DNA from: Microbacterium hominis NBRC 15708
Lineage (GTDB): Bacteria; Actinomycetota; Actinomycetes; Actinomycetales; Microbacteriaceae
DNA length: 64,000 nucleotides
Direction of reading: 5' to 3'
Assembly (NCBI RefSeq): GCF_001592125.1
Contig: NZ_BCWI01000001.1
Coordinates: 620,001-684,000 of the forward strand
Shown here: positions 1 to 8,417 of the stretch, piece after piece
How the letters are laid out: the number at the start of each line of letters is the position of its first letter
Numbering within the stretch: position 1 is the stretch's first letter
Program-made: the position numbers and the translations under genes
The notes under the pieces: model-generated
What the model was told of the DNA's origin: nothing
Databases searched by the model: none
What the model saw: the letters and a program-made list of their open reading frames with translations, nothing else

Positions 1-809
1 TCGTCGAGGAGCACTGCGGCGGACTTGCCGCCCAGCTCGAGGGTGACCGGCCGCAGCAGCCTCCCGCAGGTCGCCGCGATCTCACGCCCCGCGGCGGTCG
101 ACCCGGTGAAGGCGATCTTGTCGATCCCCGGGTGCTCGACCAGCGCTCGGCCGGCTTCGCGTCCTCCCGGGACAATGTTGATCACGCCGGGAGGCAACTG
201 CGCGGCCTCAACCGCTTGCGCGAACACATAGTCATCGAGCACGGTCTCGGGCGACGGCTTGACCACGATGGTGCAGCCCGACGCGAGGGCGGGGGCTATC
301 TTGAACGACGCGAGCGTCTGCGGGTAGTTCCACGGAACGATCGCGCCGACGACACCGATGGGTATGCGCCGGACGAGCGTCGTACCCCCCAACAGACCCG
401 GTCTCTCCTCCTCGACGGGCTGATCGCGCACGAGACCTGCATAGTACCGGTAGACCGCGGAGGGGAACACCGCCTCCAGACCGAGGGACGTGCTGATGGG
501 CATGCCGTTCTGGCTGCTCACCAGGCGGGCGATCTCGTCCTTGCGCGCGTCAATCTCGTCGGCGAGCCGCTCGATGGCATCGGCACGCTGCCGCGGGGTC
601 CACTGGGACCAGCCCTGCGGGTCGTCGAAGGCCCGCCGCGCCGCAGCGACAGCGGTGTCGATGTCGGCCGTGCCCGCCTCAGGGACGTCCCCGATGATCT
701 CGCCGGTGTTCGGCGAGACCACTTCGATCCGGCTGGCCCCCGCGGGGACGACCCATCCGCCATCGATGAAGAATTGATCGTGTCGCACGATCGTGCCCTT
801 AGTGCTCAT
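1..809 (-). CDS. Aldehyde dehydrogenase, NAD(P)-dependent (3' end beyond window)
   Basis: This reading frame is open from an ATG at 809 to the window edge, so only about 269 N-terminal residues are present. An SD-like GAGGAG lies just upstream of the ATG. Visible family marks are the Rossmann entry IVPWNYP (the Asn is the oxyanion residue), the cofactor-binding VKPSPET, the FTGST turn and LELGGKS, whose Glu is the general base. The catalytic Cys lies beyond the edge. Members oxidise an aldehyde to the acid with NAD(P)+; the substrate cannot be read from this part. The AcoR-like regulator gene lies just upstream on the same strand, 105 nt away, and is a likely controller. Confidence 0.9.
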   Translation of the reverse strand, partial: MSTKGTIVRHDQFFIDGGWVVPAGASRIEVVSPNTGEIIGDVPEAGTADIDTAVAAARRAFDDPQGWSQWTPRQRADAIERLADEIDARKDEIARLVSSQNGMPISTSLGLEAVFPSAVYRYYAGLVRDQPVEEERPGLLGGTTLVRRIPIGVVGAIVPWNYPQTLASFKIAPALASGCTIVVKPSPETVLDDYVFAQAVEAAQLPPGVINIVPGGREAGRALVEHPGIDKIAFTGSTAAGREIAATCGRLLRPVTLELGGKSAAVLLD

Positions 810-914
810 GGCGTGCTCCTCTCTGAGTCCGTTGAGGCGAGTCTGCGCGCGAGTCAGCGACGGCGGGTGTACAAGTTCTTTACGACCTCCGTACGCCGAG
901 GCTCGCGAGGACCC

Positions 915-2564
915 CTAGCGCGCGATGCCCAATGCGCGGATACGGCTGTACAGGGTCGGCCGGCTGATCGCGAGCAGGCGTGCGGCCTGGGCAATGTTGC
1001 CATCGACCTCGGCGAGCGTTGTAACGATCGTCTCGCGCTCGGCCTTCTCCAGCCGGCTCAGGCGCCGCGCACGATCGGTTCTGCGGTAGGCCGGAGGTAA
1101 GTCCTGAACGCTCAGCTGCCGAGTACGCCCTTCGCTCCCTGCCACATCGACGAATTTGCGGAGCTCGTGAAGATTGCCCGGCCAGTCGTGCGCACGAAGC
1201 GCCTCCAAGGCGCTGGGGGCGAGTACGAGCGGGGACCCCTCCGCCGTGAGCCCGCGGATGAGTTCAGGCAGCTCGTCCAGGCGGTCCCGCAGCGGTGGCA
1301 GGATCGTGCGATCTGTTGCGTTGGCCAGAAGAGCCGCGTGCGCGGGACTCGACGGGAGTCGGGTTCCGCAGATCAGCACGACGGCGTCGGCGGCGTCGGC
1401 AAGCAGGCGTCCCAGCGCGCTTGCGAGTGCAGGTGAGAGGGCATCCACGTCGTCGAAGACGCACGGACCGGCTTGGAGGCCGAGCGCGGCGCCCCGGAGC
1501 CATGTCGCTTCTCCGTCCAGCGACGCGGACTCCGCAGTATGGTGAGACGCCTTAGGGCCGGCAAGACGAAGCGCCTCCGTCGTCCGACCGACACCCGGTT
1601 CTCCGACGACCAACGTCAGCTCCGGGGTACGCGAGTGCTGAGGGGCACCCTCCGTGCGGGCGTGGGATGCGGCGACGCCAGACCCTGGCCGGACGTGAGG
1701 ATCGATCTCCAGCAGGACGCAGTCTCCGCGCGCTCCGACGCTCTCGACCCGCACACGCGCATCCGCGCCGCTGACGAGGCGAACGAACTGCACCGGTCGG
1801 GCTTCGGCATCCGTGCTGCTGAGCGAGCGCAGCAGCGGATAGTCAGCGGGATCGACGGCATCCGTTGCGGCGGTGTTCGCCAGCACGAAGCTCGGACCCA
1901 GAGCCAGCACCGGCCTGCTCCGATGCGCCGTGCGCTCCTGATAGCGACGGAACAGCTCCAGCTCGGAGGCTTGAGACAGGTCGAGAAGACGTGCCTCGAT
2001 GTCCTTCGCCGCGCGACCAAGCAGCGGTCCGAGGATCGGGGCCGCACCCTTCGCGAACCCGCTCACGTCGATAAGGCCGACGAACCTCTTCGTGATTGGA
2101 TGCAGGATCGGCGTTCCATAGCAACTGAAGTCCTTCAGCGACTCCAGGTAGTGCTCCTCGCCATGAACGGCAAGGGGCCTGCGCAGCTCTCGCACAGTCC
2201 CGATGGAGTTCGTTCCCGTCAGCTCCTCGTCGAAAACCCGCCCCGGCACGCCTCCGCTTCGTTCGATCTGCCGCGCGATCGTTCGCTCGCCGAACCGTGC
2301 GCCGATGATGCACGCACGCTCGTCGGCGAGCATGACTGCGAAGGGGTAATCGACCATCGACTCGGCGATCTCCTCGATCACCGGCGCCGCAGCCCTCGTG
2401 AGCCGGCTCGCCCGCTTGACCTCAGCGAGCCGCACACGCGGGCTGCTCGGATCGAGTCCGCTGTGTTCCGATCGGCGCCACGAGTAGGCGATCTCAGGTC
2501 GCTGCGCCCGCCTCACCGGTCTCACGATCGCGCCCTCCGATCCACGCTTCACCTCGTCGTGCAC
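915..2564 (-). CDS. AcoR/GAF-type transcriptional regulator with Fis-like HTH
   Basis: The GTG at 2564 is chosen because the protein then opens a short way before the family-typical segment RPEIAYSWRRS; the open frame extends to 2723 with unconvincing sequence. Length is 549 aa. Order: N-terminal GAF-like sensor region (about 40-250, including DEELTGTNSIGT), a reduced AAA+ module (Walker A-like GEPGVGRTT, Walker B-like CVFDDVD), and a C-terminal Fis-type helix-turn-helix (GNIAQAARLLAISRPTLYSRI). The GAFTGA loop that contacts sigma-54 is not visible, as expected in actinobacteria, which lack RpoN. Regulators of this type control aldehyde, alcohol or acetoin catabolism, and the downstream neighbour is an aldehyde dehydrogenase gene. 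The effector is unknown. Confidence 0.78.
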   Translation of the reverse strand: MHDEVKRGSEGAIVRPVRRAQRPEIAYSWRRSEHSGLDPSSPRVRLAEVKRASRLTRAAAPVIEEIAESMVDYPFAVMLADERACIIGARFGERTIARQIERSGGVPGRVFDEELTGTNSIGTVRELRRPLAVHGEEHYLESLKDFSCYGTPILHPITKRFVGLIDVSGFAKGAAPILGPLLGRAAKDIEARLLDLSQASELELFRRYQERTAHRSRPVLALGPSFVLANTAATDAVDPADYPLLRSLSSTDAEARPVQFVRLVSGADARVRVESVGARGDCVLLEIDPHVRPGSGVAASHARTEGAPQHSRTPELTLVVGEPGVGRTTEALRLAGPKASHHTAESASLDGEATWLRGAALGLQAGPCVFDDVDALSPALASALGRLLADAADAVVLICGTRLPSSPAHAALLANATDRTILPPLRDRLDELPELIRGLTAEGSPLVLAPSALEALRAHDWPGNLHELRKFVDVAGSEGRTRQLSVQDLPPAYRRTDRARRLSRLEKAERETIVTTLAEVDGNIAQAARLLAISRPTLYSRIRALGIAR

Positions 2565-2735
2565 AGTCGCGGTGCCCCCGACCCTAGACCTCGGTCGCCG
2601 ATCTCGCGAGGTTGTTCCGCTCTCCGGCACGCATCGAGGTCGACGAGGCTGACGGACGCCGTCGCGGGTGAGTCTCCTAGCCACCTCGACAAGGAATCCC
2701 CGACCAGAGCAGCCTCGGATCAACCCGACGAGCCA

Positions 2736-2771
2736 AGAACCTCACCCCTTCTTAGAACCTCACCCCTTCTT
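2736..2771. repeat. Two tandem 18-bp direct repeats
   Basis: AGAACCTCACCCCTTCTT occurs twice head to tail (2736-2753 and 2754-2771). It lies about 170 bp upstream of the chosen start of the AcoR-type regulator gene, so it could be a binding site for that regulator. It could equally be debris at an island boundary. Confidence 0.7.
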
Positions 2772-2821
2772 GGGGCGCCAACAGTACCCTCCAATGTGAT
2801 GCGTCGGCCGGGGCCGTCGCG

Positions 2822-2835
2822 GGTTCTCGAGAACC
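2822..2835. promoter_or_regulatory. Perfect 14-bp palindrome, operator-like
   Basis: GGTTCTCGAGAACC is its own reverse complement. It lies about 260 bp upstream of the regulator start and between the tandem repeat and the IS remnant. A dyad of this length suits a dimeric DNA-binding protein; no binding protein can be assigned. Confidence 0.35.
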
Positions 2836-2970
2836 ATCCGTCCTCCTGTCCCGCAGCGATGCGGCCGGTGGCGCATTGACGCACCGGGTATCCATCTGTG
2901 GGCGCGACCTGTTCACCGGGCACTATCGTGTGCTGGGCAGGGCTGACCGGGGTCGACGAGATTGGGAGCG

Positions 2971-3243
2971 TGACCAGGTTTTCCGGACACCTGAGTTGAG
3001 GCGATGATCTTCTCGGAAGGAGTCTGTGAGATGCCTGCTGCTCACCCACCGGAGTTCCGGCGTCGAGCCCCGGATCTGGTCGCCCAGGGAAACCCTGTCG
3101 GCCAGACCGCCTGTGATCTGGCAATCAGCGAGTCCTGTCTTCGCAACTGGATGAACCGTGACGCAGTCGACAGTGGCCGCAAGCCCGGTCTGACGACCGA
3201 TGAGCACAAGGAGCGCTTACGCCGGTGGCCGGTGGCGCAGTAG
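2971..3243 (+). mobile_element. IS3-family insertion sequence remnant (left end plus orfA fragment)
   Basis: The terminal sequence TGACCAGGTTTTCCGGACA at 2971-2989 resembles the left inverted repeat of IS3-family elements. It is followed by an SD and the start of an OrfA helix-turn-helix protein that breaks off early. No orfB (DDE integrase) and no matching right end were seen up to the comM junction, so the element is a dead fragment. Confidence 0.7.
3031..3243 (+). pseudogene. IS3-family transposase OrfA, truncated
   Basis: The ATG at 3031 opens a 70-codon frame with the OrfA-type HTH pattern: an FRRRAPDLVAQG helix, then a CDLAISESCLRNWM recognition helix, then the LTTDEHKERLR linker. After that the frame degenerates and stops, where an intact OrfA would continue into a leucine-zipper region of about 100 aa. 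Remnant of the element starting at 2971. Confidence 0.75.
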
Positions 3244-3306
3244 CTCGGATCGCGGCAGGCGAGCCTTCAGCGCCTTCCTGCCAGGCAGACCGCCACTTCG
3301 ATGAGC

Positions 3307-3362
3307 TCTAGCGGAAGCTTCCCAGAGCTATCAGACAATAGACCGCGGTAGATTCCGCTAGA
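3307..3362. repeat. 10-bp inverted repeat upstream of the phosphoesterase
   Basis: TCTAGCGGAA (3307-3316) and TTCCGCTAGA (3353-3362) are perfect inverted copies separated by 36 bp of relatively AT-rich DNA. The pair ends 35 bp before the GTG start at 3398, so it may be an operator or the scar of a mobile-element end. Confidence 0.45.
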
Positions 3363-3397
3363 CATTCCCAACCCCACGATGATCGGCGGAGGCGACC

Positions 3398-4192
3398 GTG
3401 AGCGAGTATCCGTGGTTCGACTTCGACCAGGTCGACTTCGTGACCGCGGACACCCATTTCAGTCATGCCCGCATCAGCGAACTCGCCGGCCGCCCGTTCA
3501 CCACCGTCGAGGAGATGAACGAAGAACTGATCCGCCGATGGAACCACACGGTGGCCGCGGAGGACATCGTCCTTCACCTCGGGGACGTCGGGCTCGGCCC
3601 GATCGAGGAGTCCCTCGCGCTGACAGCACAGCTAAATGGGCGCCGGTTCCTCGTCCCCGGTAACCACGACCGGGTCTCGTCTGCGACGCAGAGCAAGCGG
3701 GCGATCGAACGATTCCGGCCACAGTACGAACAGGCCGGGTGGACCATCCTCCCGGACGTCATCGAGGGCACGCGGCACGGATACCGACTGCTCGCATCCC
3801 ACTACCCCTACCGTGGCGACACGCAAGACATGGACTGGCAAACAACACATCGGCCGCGGTGGGACGATGGGATCCCCCTGCTACACGGGCACACCCACGC
3901 CCGCGACCACGGACCGGACGGGCATCAGTTCCACGTCGGTGTTGACGCGCACGGCTACGCCCCGATCCCATTCACCATCATCGATGCCTGGATCCAAGGG
4001 CTGCCGGGCGTCGAGACCTGGCTCGAAACTGCCATCCGCGAGGCGCATCAGCTCGTCACCGACTTCGACAACGCGGAAAGACCGGGCATGGACGCGATGT
4101 TCTATGTGCACGGCTACAACGAACTACGCGTCGCGATCGAAGAACTCCTGGGCGCCTTGGGCACACCCAACGATCCAGAGGGAAACGGCTAG
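3398..4192 (+). CDS. Calcineurin-like metallophosphoesterase (phage/accessory type)
   Basis: GTG start at 3398 with a GGCGGAGG SD upstream; 264 aa. The N-terminal two-thirds carries the metal-binding motifs of the family in order: DTHFSH, GDVG, GNHD, SHYP and GHTHARDH. It is therefore predicted to be a cytosolic two-metal phosphodiesterase or phosphatase with nucleotide or nucleic-acid substrates. About 60 residues follow the catalytic core with no recognised domain. It stands alone in the accessory island between an IS remnant and the broken comM, and similar single-domain enzymes are common on phages and islands. Substrate unknown. Confidence 0.82.
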   Translation: MSEYPWFDFDQVDFVTADTHFSHARISELAGRPFTTVEEMNEELIRRWNHTVAAEDIVLHLGDVGLGPIEESLALTAQLNGRRFLVPGNHDRVSSATQSKRAIERFRPQYEQAGWTILPDVIEGTRHGYRLLASHYPYRGDTQDMDWQTTHRPRWDDGIPLLHGHTHARDHGPDGHQFHVGVDAHGYAPIPFTIIDAWIQGLPGVETWLETAIREAHQLVTDFDNAERPGMDAMFYVHGYNELRVAIEELLGALGTPNDPEGNG

Positions 4193-4424
4193 GACTCAAG
4201 CCGCGGCACCAACGATGTGGCCATCTTGTCGTCGCGACGCGGAGTCGCCTCCCTTCACCAATCTCCGTGACGGATCCACTCCGGAAGGGAACCGGCCCAC
4301 GCACACCGGGACAGCCGCACGATGAGGTCCCAATGCGCGCGCAGCCAAGTCCGAGGGTCGGCCACGAATGCACTGCAGCAGCGCGGTGGCGCTACGAGCG
4401 ACCTCCTGAGTCACTGTGGTGTCT
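4193..4424. other. Island-chromosome junction zone, no gene called
   Basis: This 232-bp stretch separates the phosphoesterase from the broken comM. A minus-strand frame reads through it (4196-4440) out of the comM region, but without a recognisable domain or start. The island/chromosome boundary itself lies slightly to the right, near 4455, where comM homology ends. Confidence 0.4.
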
Positions 4425-5498
4425 CTAGGCACTGTCCAGTCGTACACAAAAGACGACGAGCTGGAATCGGGCCGGGAAGCTCGCCCGGAACCCGGCGCGA
4501 TGGATCTCGATCGTGCCGGACTCCAAGGGCTGTCGCAGGGCGTCGAGGGCGTGGCCGGCGAACTCGCCCGCCTCGTCGAGGAAGAGCACCCCACCGCTCG
4601 CCCGCGCGATCGCGCCGGGGCGCACGGCGCGGCTGCCGCCTCCCACGAGCGCCGCCGCACTGGCGCTGTGATGGGGTGCCTCGAACGGCGGAGTGCGGCA
4701 GAGGTCGGTGACCGCCTCCCCCGCGAGCGAGCGCAGGGAGGCGGCGTGGACCGCGTCGTCGTCGTCCAGATCGGGGAGGATGCCGGGAAGGCGGCGCGCC
4801 AGCATGGTCTTGCCCGCACCGGGCGGTCCGCTCATCAGCACGTGGTGTGCACCGGCGGCGGCGACGGTGAGTGCGTCCACGGCATCGGCCTGCCCGATCA
4901 CGTCCGCCAGATCCGGCGGGGGCGAGGCCGAACCGCGCCGCGGAGCCGCCGGATGCGGCACGGGCTCCACCGGGACGTCGTCGACGTCGAGCCCGTGCCA
5001 GCGGGCGACGTCGCGCAGGCAGGCCGCGCCCAGCACCTCGACACCGTCCACCAGCGCCGCTTCCTCCCGGTTCGCGTGCGGCACGACCACCCTGCGCACC
5101 CCCGCGCGTGCCGCCGCGGCCACGGCGGGCAGCACCCCGGTCACCGGACGCACCCGCCCGTCGAGGCCGAGCTCGCCGATGTGCACCGTGGCGGCGAGGG
5201 ACGCGGCATCCATCGCGTGCTCGGTCGCGAGCGACGCGATCGCGATGGCGACGTCCAGACCGGACCCCTGCTTCGGGAGGTTCGCCGGTGACAGGTTGAC
5301 GGTGAGTTTGCGTCGCGGGAGCGGCAGGTCGCTGTTCGCGCAGGCGTTGTGCACGCGCTGATGGGCCTCGCCGATGGCCTTGTCGGCGAGGCCGATGATC
5401 GAGAACCCCGGCATCTGATTCGACAGGTCCGCCTCGACCTCGACGAGATCACCCCGCAGGCCCGTCAGCACGACGCCCCAGGTGCGGCCGACCGTCAT
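4425..5498 (-). pseudogene. comM: ComM/YifB-type Mg-chelatase-like ATPase, 3'-truncated
   Basis: ATG at 5498 overlaps the yraN stop in an ATGA arrangement. The 357 residues match ComM: the N-terminal Lon-like domain (GLADKAIGEAHQRV, KLTVNLSPANLPKQGSGLD), Walker A GPPGAGKTM, and the Walker B-like segment GGVLFLDEAGEF. The full family is about 500 aa. Here homology stops after PARFQLV, where the cysteine-containing ANPCPCG segment should follow, and eight unrelated residues lead to a stop. The C-terminal lid and DNA-interaction region are lost, so the hexameric helicase that drives branch migration in transformation is probably inactive. The usual downstream dprA is missing too. Confidence 0.85.
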
Positions 5499-5857
5499 CG
5501 CACGTCCTTCAGGTGCTCCAGCAGGGCGGTGGCCGGATCGTCGCCGGTCACCCCGATCACATCCACACGCGTGCGCCGTCGCCGCGAGAGGTCGGGATGC
5601 GCCGACGCCCACGCGTGGGCCAGGCGCCACAGGCGTGCGCGTTTGCGCGCGTCGACGGCGTCGAACGGGTGCCCGAACATCACCGATCGTCGTGTCTTCA
5701 CCTCCACGACGACGAGGTCGCCGCCGTCGACGGCCACGATGTCGATCTCCCCCACGGCGCACCGCCAGTTGCGATCGAGGACCGTGTATCCGTTCAGCGC
5801 GAGGTGTCGCGCGGCGCGATCCTCACCCGCCCGACCGAGCTCGTCCTTGTCTGCCAT
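5495..5857 (-). CDS. yraN: UPF0102 family protein YraN (predicted nuclease fold)
   Basis: 120 aa from ATG at 5857, the usual size. It shows the conserved core GRAGEDRAARHL, then GEIDIVAVDGGDLVVVEVKTR. The Glu, Asp and ExK residues have the pattern of a PD-(D/E)xK/Holliday-junction-resolvase-like fold, though the biochemical role is not settled. It lies in its usual position upstream of comM, overlapping by 4 nt, which suggests co-transcription and translational coupling. Confidence 0.9.
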   Translation of the reverse strand: MADKDELGRAGEDRAARHLALNGYTVLDRNWRCAVGEIDIVAVDGGDLVVVEVKTRRSVMFGHPFDAVDARKRARLWRLAHAWASAHPDLSRRRRTRVDVIGVTGDDPATALLEHLKDVR

Positions 5858-5974
5858 GGCAGCAGACTGGCGTCATCCGCGGCCGCGCGCGGGCGCGGCG
5901 ACGGGATCGGTGGACGGTCGATCGGCGTCCGGCGCTGGGGAGGAGCCGACGTCTCGTCCGGGGCGCGGGTGCGC

Positions 5975-6298
5975 TCAGGAGTCGAGCGAGAGCTCGTCGG
6001 GGAGTTGGAAGTCCCGGCGCTGGAGTTCCTCGACGTTGACGTCCTTGAACGTGAGCACGCGGACCGACTTCACGAACCGGTCGGCGCGGTAGATGTCCCA
6101 CACCCACACGTCGGTCATGGAGATCTCGAAGTAGAAGTCGTGCTCGGTGTCGCGGCGCACGACGTTCACGTCGTTGGCGAGGTAGAACCGGCGCTCCGTC
6201 TCGATGACGTAGGCGAACTGGGAGACCACGTCGCGGTACTCCTTGTACAGCGCCAGCTCGAGTTCGCGGTCGTAGTCGTCAAAGCCCTCGTCGTCCAT
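5975..6298 (-). CDS. DUF2469 family protein
   Basis: 107 aa, ATG at 6298. Highly acidic at both ends, with the recognisable actinobacterial block YDRELELALYKEYRDVV and the aromatic-rich DVWVWDIYR. The family is short, conserved in actinobacteria and almost always found between rnhB and yraN, as here. No function is established and no catalytic motif is visible. Confidence 0.9.
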   Translation of the reverse strand: MDDEGFDDYDRELELALYKEYRDVVSQFAYVIETERRFYLANDVNVVRRDTEHDFYFEISMTDVWVWDIYRADRFVKSVRVLTFKDVNVEELQRRDFQLPDELSLDS

Positions 6299-6352
6299 GG
6301 TGCTCCCATCCTATGCGGGCGGCGGGGGCGGGCGGATGCCGCCGCATCCGCG

Positions 6353-7012
6353 TCAGAACAGCGTCGGCGCGTCGGCGATGGCCCACGACGCCCGATGATG
6401 CGCGCTCAGCCCGTGCGCGCGGATCGCATCGCGGTGCTCCAGGCTCGCGTATCCCTTGTTGCGCTCCCACCGGTAGACGGGGTGCTCGTCGTGCAGGCGC
6501 GTCATGAGGTCGTCGCGGGCGACCTTGGCGAGCACGGAGGCCGCCGCCGCCGACGCGCAGTCGCGGTCCGCCTTCACGATGGGACGCACCCGCAGACCGG
6601 ACCCTCCCGCCGGGGTGATGTAGTCGTGGTTGCCGTCGAGGATGACGATCGCCTCTTCCGGGACGATGCCCGCGGCCCGGAGATCCGCGATGGCGCGCAG
6701 CGCGGCGAGGCCCAGGGCGCGGATGATCCCCACCTCGTCGATCTCCGCGGCGCTCGCCCAGCCCACCGCAGACGCACCGACCCACGCGGCCGCGCGAGCG
6801 GCCACGTCCGGGCGGCGGTGCTCGGCGACGAGCTTGGAATCGCGCAGGCCCTCGGGGATACGGCGCCGCGCGCCGGCGGCATCCATCACCGCGGCGCCGA
6901 CCGCCACCGGGCCGGCCAACGCTCCCCGCCCGACCTCGTCGCACGCGATGACCAGCGCGTGCTCCTTGAGCAGCCGGCGCTCGACGGTCAGACGCGGAGC
7001 GACGATGCTCAT
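6353..7012 (-). CDS. rnhB: Ribonuclease HII
   Basis: 219 aa. The ATG at 7012 overlaps the lepB stop (ATGA), which sets the start; an upstream extension of the frame is non-coding in character. It shows the family signature CDEVGRGALAGPV (Asp-Glu of the active site), ILDGNHDYI and KADRDCASAAAASVLAKVARD, giving the four acidic metal ligands. It removes ribonucleotides misincorporated in DNA by cutting the RNA strand of RNA-DNA junctions. Part of the rplS-lepB-rnhB-DUF2469-yraN-comM run. Confidence 0.96.
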   Translation of the reverse strand: MSIVAPRLTVERRLLKEHALVIACDEVGRGALAGPVAVGAAVMDAAGARRRIPEGLRDSKLVAEHRRPDVAARAAAWVGASAVGWASAAEIDEVGIIRALGLAALRAIADLRAAGIVPEEAIVILDGNHDYITPAGGSGLRVRPIVKADRDCASAAAASVLAKVARDDLMTRLHDEHPVYRWERNKGYASLEHRDAIRAHGLSAHHRASWAIADAPTLF

Positions 7013-7761
7013 TCCGCTCCCGGCGCGGGCACCCCCGCGAACACCGCGTGGTGCCCGTCGATCGTGCCGAAGCGGTCGAACGGCCAGGTGATCAGGAACG
7101 CGCGTCCGACGACGTTGTCCAGCGGCACGAAGCCCTTGTTGGGCTGATCCATGTTGTAGCGCGAGTCGCGCGAGTGGTCGCGGTTGTCGCCCATGACCCA
7201 CAGCGAGTTCTCCGGTACGACGACGTCGAACGGGACCGGCTGGGGCGCGCTCTGGCCCGGGGAGAGGTTCAGGTACGGGGTCTCGTCGATCGGGGTGCCG
7301 TTGACCGTCACCTGGCCGATCGCGTTGCAGCAGACCACGTGGTCGCCGCCGACGCCGATGATGCGCTTGATCAGGTGCTCGTCACTGTCGGAGGCCGTGA
7401 TGCCCACGAGGGACAGCAGCCAGTCGGCGGCCTGGGCGAGCGGCGGCTGATCCGGCGTGGCCGGCGCCGCGGGGAGCCAGCCGCCCGGGTCGCGGAAGAC
7501 CACCACATCACCGCGCTCGTACCCGCCGAAGCGGGGAGTGAGCTCGTCGACGAGGATGCGGTCCTTGATCAGCAGGGTCTGCTCCATCGAGCCCGACGGG
7601 ATGTAGAACGACCGCACCAGGAACGTCTTGATCACGAACGAGACCACGACGGCGATCAGCACGATCACCAGCACGTCGCGCAGCAGCATCCAGATGCCTC
7701 GACGGCGGCGTTGGCGAGGAGGGAGCGCCGTGTCCGGAGCCGTGATGTTGTCCGAAGTCAT
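7009..7761 (-). CDS. lepB: Signal peptidase I
   Basis: 250 aa from ATG at 7761; the frame continues upstream to 7839 but that part has no family similarity. A basic cytosolic N-terminus (PPRQRRRR) is followed by one membrane segment (about 28-46). The catalytic Ser is in IPSGSMEQT and the general-base Lys in LIKRIIGVGGD, with the late box MGDNRDHSRDSR. It removes Sec/Tat signal peptides on the outer face of the membrane. This is the housekeeping enzyme; a second, SipW-like peptidase is encoded at 58194-59075. Confidence 0.96.
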   Translation of the reverse strand: MTSDNITAPDTALPPRQRRRRGIWMLLRDVLVIVLIAVVVSFVIKTFLVRSFYIPSGSMEQTLLIKDRILVDELTPRFGGYERGDVVVFRDPGGWLPAAPATPDQPPLAQAADWLLSLVGITASDSDEHLIKRIIGVGGDHVVCCNAIGQVTVNGTPIDETPYLNLSPGQSAPQPVPFDVVVPENSLWVMGDNRDHSRDSRYNMDQPNKGFVPLDNVVGRAFLITWPFDRFGTIDGHHAVFAGVPAPGAE

Positions 7762-7856
7762 GCCTGTCTTTCTCGATCTCGGAGCCGCCCGTCGGTACCG
7801 CCCCTCAAGGGTCGCACATGCGCGCGCCGTCGGCTCCACACGCCTCGCCGGGACGA

Positions 7857-7891
7857 CGGATGCCCCGGACCGCAGAGGTCCGGGGCATCCG
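7857..7891 (-). terminator. Terminator hairpin downstream of rplS
   Basis: A perfect 15-bp inverted repeat (7857-7871 with 7877-7891) with a 5-nt loop lies just past the rplS stop. It lacks a long T-run, as is common at this GC. The outer stem is CGGATGCC/GGCATCCG, the same octamer as in the terminator at 43082-43126. Confidence 0.85.
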
Positions 7892-7905
7892 TGAGGAGGA
7901 ACGCG

Positions 7906-8250
7906 TCAGCCGCGCTTCTCCTTGATCTTGGCCTTCTTGCCGCGGAGGTTCCGCAGGTAGTAGAGCTTCGCGCGGCGGACGTCACCACGGGTGACGACCT
8001 CGATGTGGTCGATCACCGGGCTGTGCACGGGGAACGTGCGCTCCACGCCGACCTGGAAGCTGATCTTGCGGACGGTGAAGGTCTCGCGCACTCCGTCTCC
8101 GGAGCGGCCGATGACGACGCCCTGGAAGACCTGGATGCGGGAACGGTTGCCTTCGGTGATGTTCACGTGCACCTTGACGGTGTCACCGGGGGCGAAGGCG
8201 GGGATGTCGCTGCGCAGCGATGCCGCGTCGACGGCGTCGAGAATCTGCAT
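7906..8250 (-). CDS. rplS: 50S ribosomal protein L19
   Basis: 114 aa from ATG at 8250, preceded by AGGAAG at good spacing; a GTG three codons earlier is less likely. It starts [12 protein letters not shown] and has the conserved [13 protein letters not shown] and [10 protein letters not shown] segments, ending in the lysine-rich [14 protein letters not shown]19 sits at the 30S-50S interface. A strong terminator follows it, which partly insulates lepB. Confidence 0.97.
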   Translation of the reverse strand: MQILDAVDAASLRSDIPAFAPGDTVKVHVNITEGNRSRIQVFQGVVIGRSGDGVRETFTVRKISFQVGVERTFPVHSPVIDHIEVVTRGDVRRAKLYYLRNLRGKKAKIKEKRG

Positions 8251-8417
8251 GATCGTCACTTCCTGCGACCGCCACAGGTCGATCGCGAGATGGGGATGGT
8301 AAGGATTCGTGTGCCCGAGGCGATCGTTGCCGACGCCGTGCTCCCCTGAGGCAGAGCCTGTTCAGGGCACAAACAGCCATTCTGCCATGGATGCCGGGTG
8401 CATCCAAACCGCGTCGG

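Larger units (their letters stand above)
2565..2970. other. Gene-free accessory stretch upstream of the regulator
   Basis: About 400 bp without a convincing gene. It holds the 18-bp tandem repeat (2736-2771) and a perfect 14-bp palindrome, GGTTCTCGAGAACC (2822-2835), which has operator-like symmetry. It ends at the recognisable left end of an IS3-family element. No tRNA, terminator with a clear T-run, or CRISPR repeat was seen. Confidence 0.5.

Noticed and set aside
1473..2879. 468-aa plus-strand frame over the AcoR-like regulator
   Set aside because: Antisense to a protein with recognisable GAF/AAA/Fis features; no recognisable domain.
1..4455. tRNA-anchored integrative element at the left
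   Set aside because: No tRNA or att-like duplication was seen at the comM breakpoint; the island is better explained by an IS-linked deletion or recombination.
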